Shown here piece by piece: positions 62,824 to 64,000 of a stretch of 64,000 bases of DNA (positions are counted from its first letter, which is position 1; every line of letters starts with the position of its first letter). The stretch covers positions 1 through 64,000 of the forward strand of contig NZ_JAQMWP010000026.1 of the NCBI RefSeq assembly GCF_030403745.1, read 5' to 3'. Under the pieces are notes generated by a model, which saw nothing but the letters and a program-made list of their open reading frames with translations, was not told the origin of the DNA and did not search any database. A program made the translations under genes and the position numbers. The stretch is from Streptomyces sp. S.PB5. Lineage in GTDB: Bacteria > Actinomycetota > Actinomycetes > Streptomycetales > Streptomycetaceae.

Positions 62824-63378
62824 TCAACCCTGCACGGCGGCGACCGGTGAGTCCGGCTCATCGGTCCCCGGGGAGCCAGGGCGGCTGGCAGCCGGCGGGG
62901 GCGGCCCGGTCAGGAACCGGGCGATGACCACCGAAGCGCCGCCGTGGAGCAGCACACTGCCGAGCACCGTCAGGGTCATGGCGTACAGAGCGGTGTCGGC
63001 GTACCGCCCGTCCGGCAGAGCGTTGAACGCGAGCAGGCCGAACACGATGGAGGGGGTGCCGCGTGGTCCGAGCGCGCCGACCATGAGCCGTTCTCGCCAG
63101 GTGAACGTCGAGCCGAGGAAGGCGAGCATGATCGGCAGGGCGCGCACGGCAGCTCGGTGGCGTCGACGAACAGCAGGACGGCCAGGATGACCTCGGCCAC
63201 ATGCTGAGCGACCCCGGAGTTCAGGGTGACGGCGATATGGCTGTGGGTGAACACCCCCCGTGACCACGCCCGCGAGCACCAGCATCAGAGGAGCCCGCAC
63301 ATGCCGTCGCTCCAGCCGGCCGGCGACCAGCGACCACCCGGCCACCACCGCGGTGATCACAATCAGAACAAAGATCAT
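62824..63378 (-). pseudogene. Na+/H+ antiporter (CPA1 type) with internal deletion
   Basis: The beginning MIFVLIVITAVVAGWSLVAGRLERRHVRAPLMLVLAGVVTGG continues, after a frameshift near 63255, with FTHSHIAVTLNSGVAQHVAEVILAVLLFVDATEL. It then jumps to the C-terminal part LPIMLAFLGSTFTWRERLMVGALGPRGTPSIVFGLLAFNALPDG. About 270 residues, most of the transport core, are missing between them. The gene is broken by an internal deletion and a frameshift. Confidence 0.75.
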
Positions 63379-63403
63379 TTGAATCCGCTTCAGAAATCGG
63401 ACC

Positions 63404-63499
63404 GATGCCGAGGAGTTGGGCGACCTCGGCGACCTTTCTTCCGGACGCAACGAGATCGAGCACCTTGCGGCGGAACTCGGGCGGATAGCTGCGGGGCAT
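63404..63499 (-). mobile_element. IS3-type OrfA N-terminal fragment
   Basis: The 32 residues MPRSYPPEFRRKVLDLV and then SGRKVAEVAQLLGI match the first helix-turn-helix of IS3-family OrfA transposases. The rest is absent; the sequence runs directly into the start of the broken antiporter. The 63500-63611 stretch has no gene. Confidence 0.65.
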
Positions 63500-63611
63500 C
63501 ACGGCCTCCGAAGGCTGCTGGATCGTCAACTGTCCAGCAACCCGACTCCATCAGAACCTGGGCATACCACTTGTCTGTGGCTCCTGGCCAGGGGGCGCTG
63601 TCGTTCATGGC

Positions 63612-64000
63612 TCAGCGGGTATCGACCAGGACCGGCCGGATCAGCTTGACGGGTTCGTTCTCCAGCTCCTCCCGGAATCCGTCAGTGCCACCGATGACGT
63701 ACGGCCCCATGAGCCGCGTGTAGGCAGCGCTGGCCAGGTGCCACCGGCCGCCGACCAGCGCCAGGCGGTAGTACGGATCCTGGGGGTCGACATCGACGAG
63801 GGATGGATCGACGCCGCACAAGACGTCCACGTCGAATCGTTCTGCGATGTGCTCCGCGAGGCGCAGATCAGGGTATGGCCCGAGGTCACACTCGTACACA
63901 TGCACCACAAGACCGAGTGGCCATGCCGGATCATCGGTGGGCTCCAGACTTGCCCATAGGCTTCCTGTGTTGTCCGGAACATCGGCTCCGGGGGGTTGTA
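63612..64000 (-). CDS. Hypothetical protein, 5' end outside window
   Basis: The reading frame is open up to the window edge. It reads ADVPDNTGSLWASLEPTDDPAWPLGLVVHVYECDLG and continues PYPDLRLAEHIAERFDVDVLCGVDPSLVDVDPQDPYYRLALVGGRW, ending PVLVDTR. A GTG at 63906-63908 could be a start, but upstream codons look equally protein-like, so the gene probably starts beyond 64000. The pattern suggests a small globular protein, perhaps a self-defence or immunity-type hypothetical. No family is recognised with confidence. Confidence 0.5.
   Translation of the reverse strand, partial: QPPGADVPDNTGSLWASLEPTDDPAWPLGLVVHVYECDLGPYPDLRLAEHIAERFDVDVLCGVDPSLVDVDPQDPYYRLALVGGRWHLASAAYTRLMGPYVIGGTDGFREELENEPVKLIRPVLVDTR

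Noticed and set aside
1..64000. CRISPR array, tRNA or rRNA genes
   Set aside because: No regularly spaced direct repeats and no tRNA-like cloverleaf or rRNA sequence was seen by eye; a tRNA scan was not possible.

Overview
The window is Streptomyces-type DNA (order Streptomycetales). It has very high GC with GC-rich third codon positions, GTG starts, a DUF1275 protein, an SsgA-like sporulation protein, an LLM/F420-type oxidoreductase and four giant LAL (LuxR-ATPase) regulators. There are no ribosomal or other core genes, and at least a dozen gene remnants and IS fragments are present. This suggests an accessory region, possibly a chromosome arm. No tRNA, rRNA, CRISPR array or polyketide/peptide assembly-line gene was seen.

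Layout. (1) 1-5.9 kb: a leftward sugar-utilisation operon (binding lipoprotein, two permeases, GH5-like hydrolase, start of a GH38 alpha-mannosidase) with a divergent LacI regulator. Two matching operator-like palindromes lie between them. The enzyme pair suggests mannose-rich N-glycan use. (2) 6-13.5 kb: an amidohydrolase, a TetR remnant, and a LysR gene diverging from an MFS exporter / LLM oxidoreductase / FAD oxidoreductase operon with a good LysR box, followed by an aquaporin. (3) 13.5-26.4 kb: LAL regulator 1, a decayed oxalate-degradation remnant (oxc joined to the frc tail), then small redox and detoxification genes (SRPBCC, GNAT, FUSC, ALDH, SDR, hydrolases, secreted cupin). (4) 26.5-29.3 kb: an orphan CHASE3 kinase, a pheA remnant and an ISL3 transposase remnant.

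(5) 29.4-35.4 kb: the most interesting unit. A perhydrolase-type alpha/beta hydrolase, a DUF1275 membrane protein, a YdeP/FdhF-like molybdopterin oxidoreductase, a Dyp-type peroxidase with a C-terminal cargo peptide, and an encapsulin shell protein lie in tight order. The last three genes overlap, so a peroxidase-loaded nanocompartment appears to be co-expressed with a molybdoenzyme.

(6) 35.7-42.1 kb: a full-length but many-times-frameshifted DUF4331 pseudogene, a 42-bp perfect palindrome, an SsgA-like gene, a coiled-coil/winged-helix gene, a hemerythrin fragment, an SDR plus aldo/keto reductase pair and a broken GNAT. (7) 42.3-53.4 kb: three leftward LAL regulators surrounding a second-type NAD kinase, a SnoaL-like gene and a cluster of fragments (GH3, FUSC, DUF4259). 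(8) 53.8-55.7 kb: an IS5-family transposase broken by a 10-bp tandem duplication, with an overlapping accessory ORF, then a secreted peptidoglycan-binding-like protein broken at an A5 tract. (9) 55.9-64 kb: a NarL-type two-component system, membrane proteins (one acyltransferase-like), an ABC exporter bracketed by strong hairpins, a deleted Na+/H+ antiporter, an IS3 fragment and a hypothetical gene leaving the window.

Several short palindromes recur in promoter regions: CGGCATRCGTCATGTGACG, AGTGA-N-TCACT and TGACATCA. They hint at local regulons that could tie the scattered oxidoreductase genes and LAL regulators together. All function calls come from reading the translated sequence; no database search was run.
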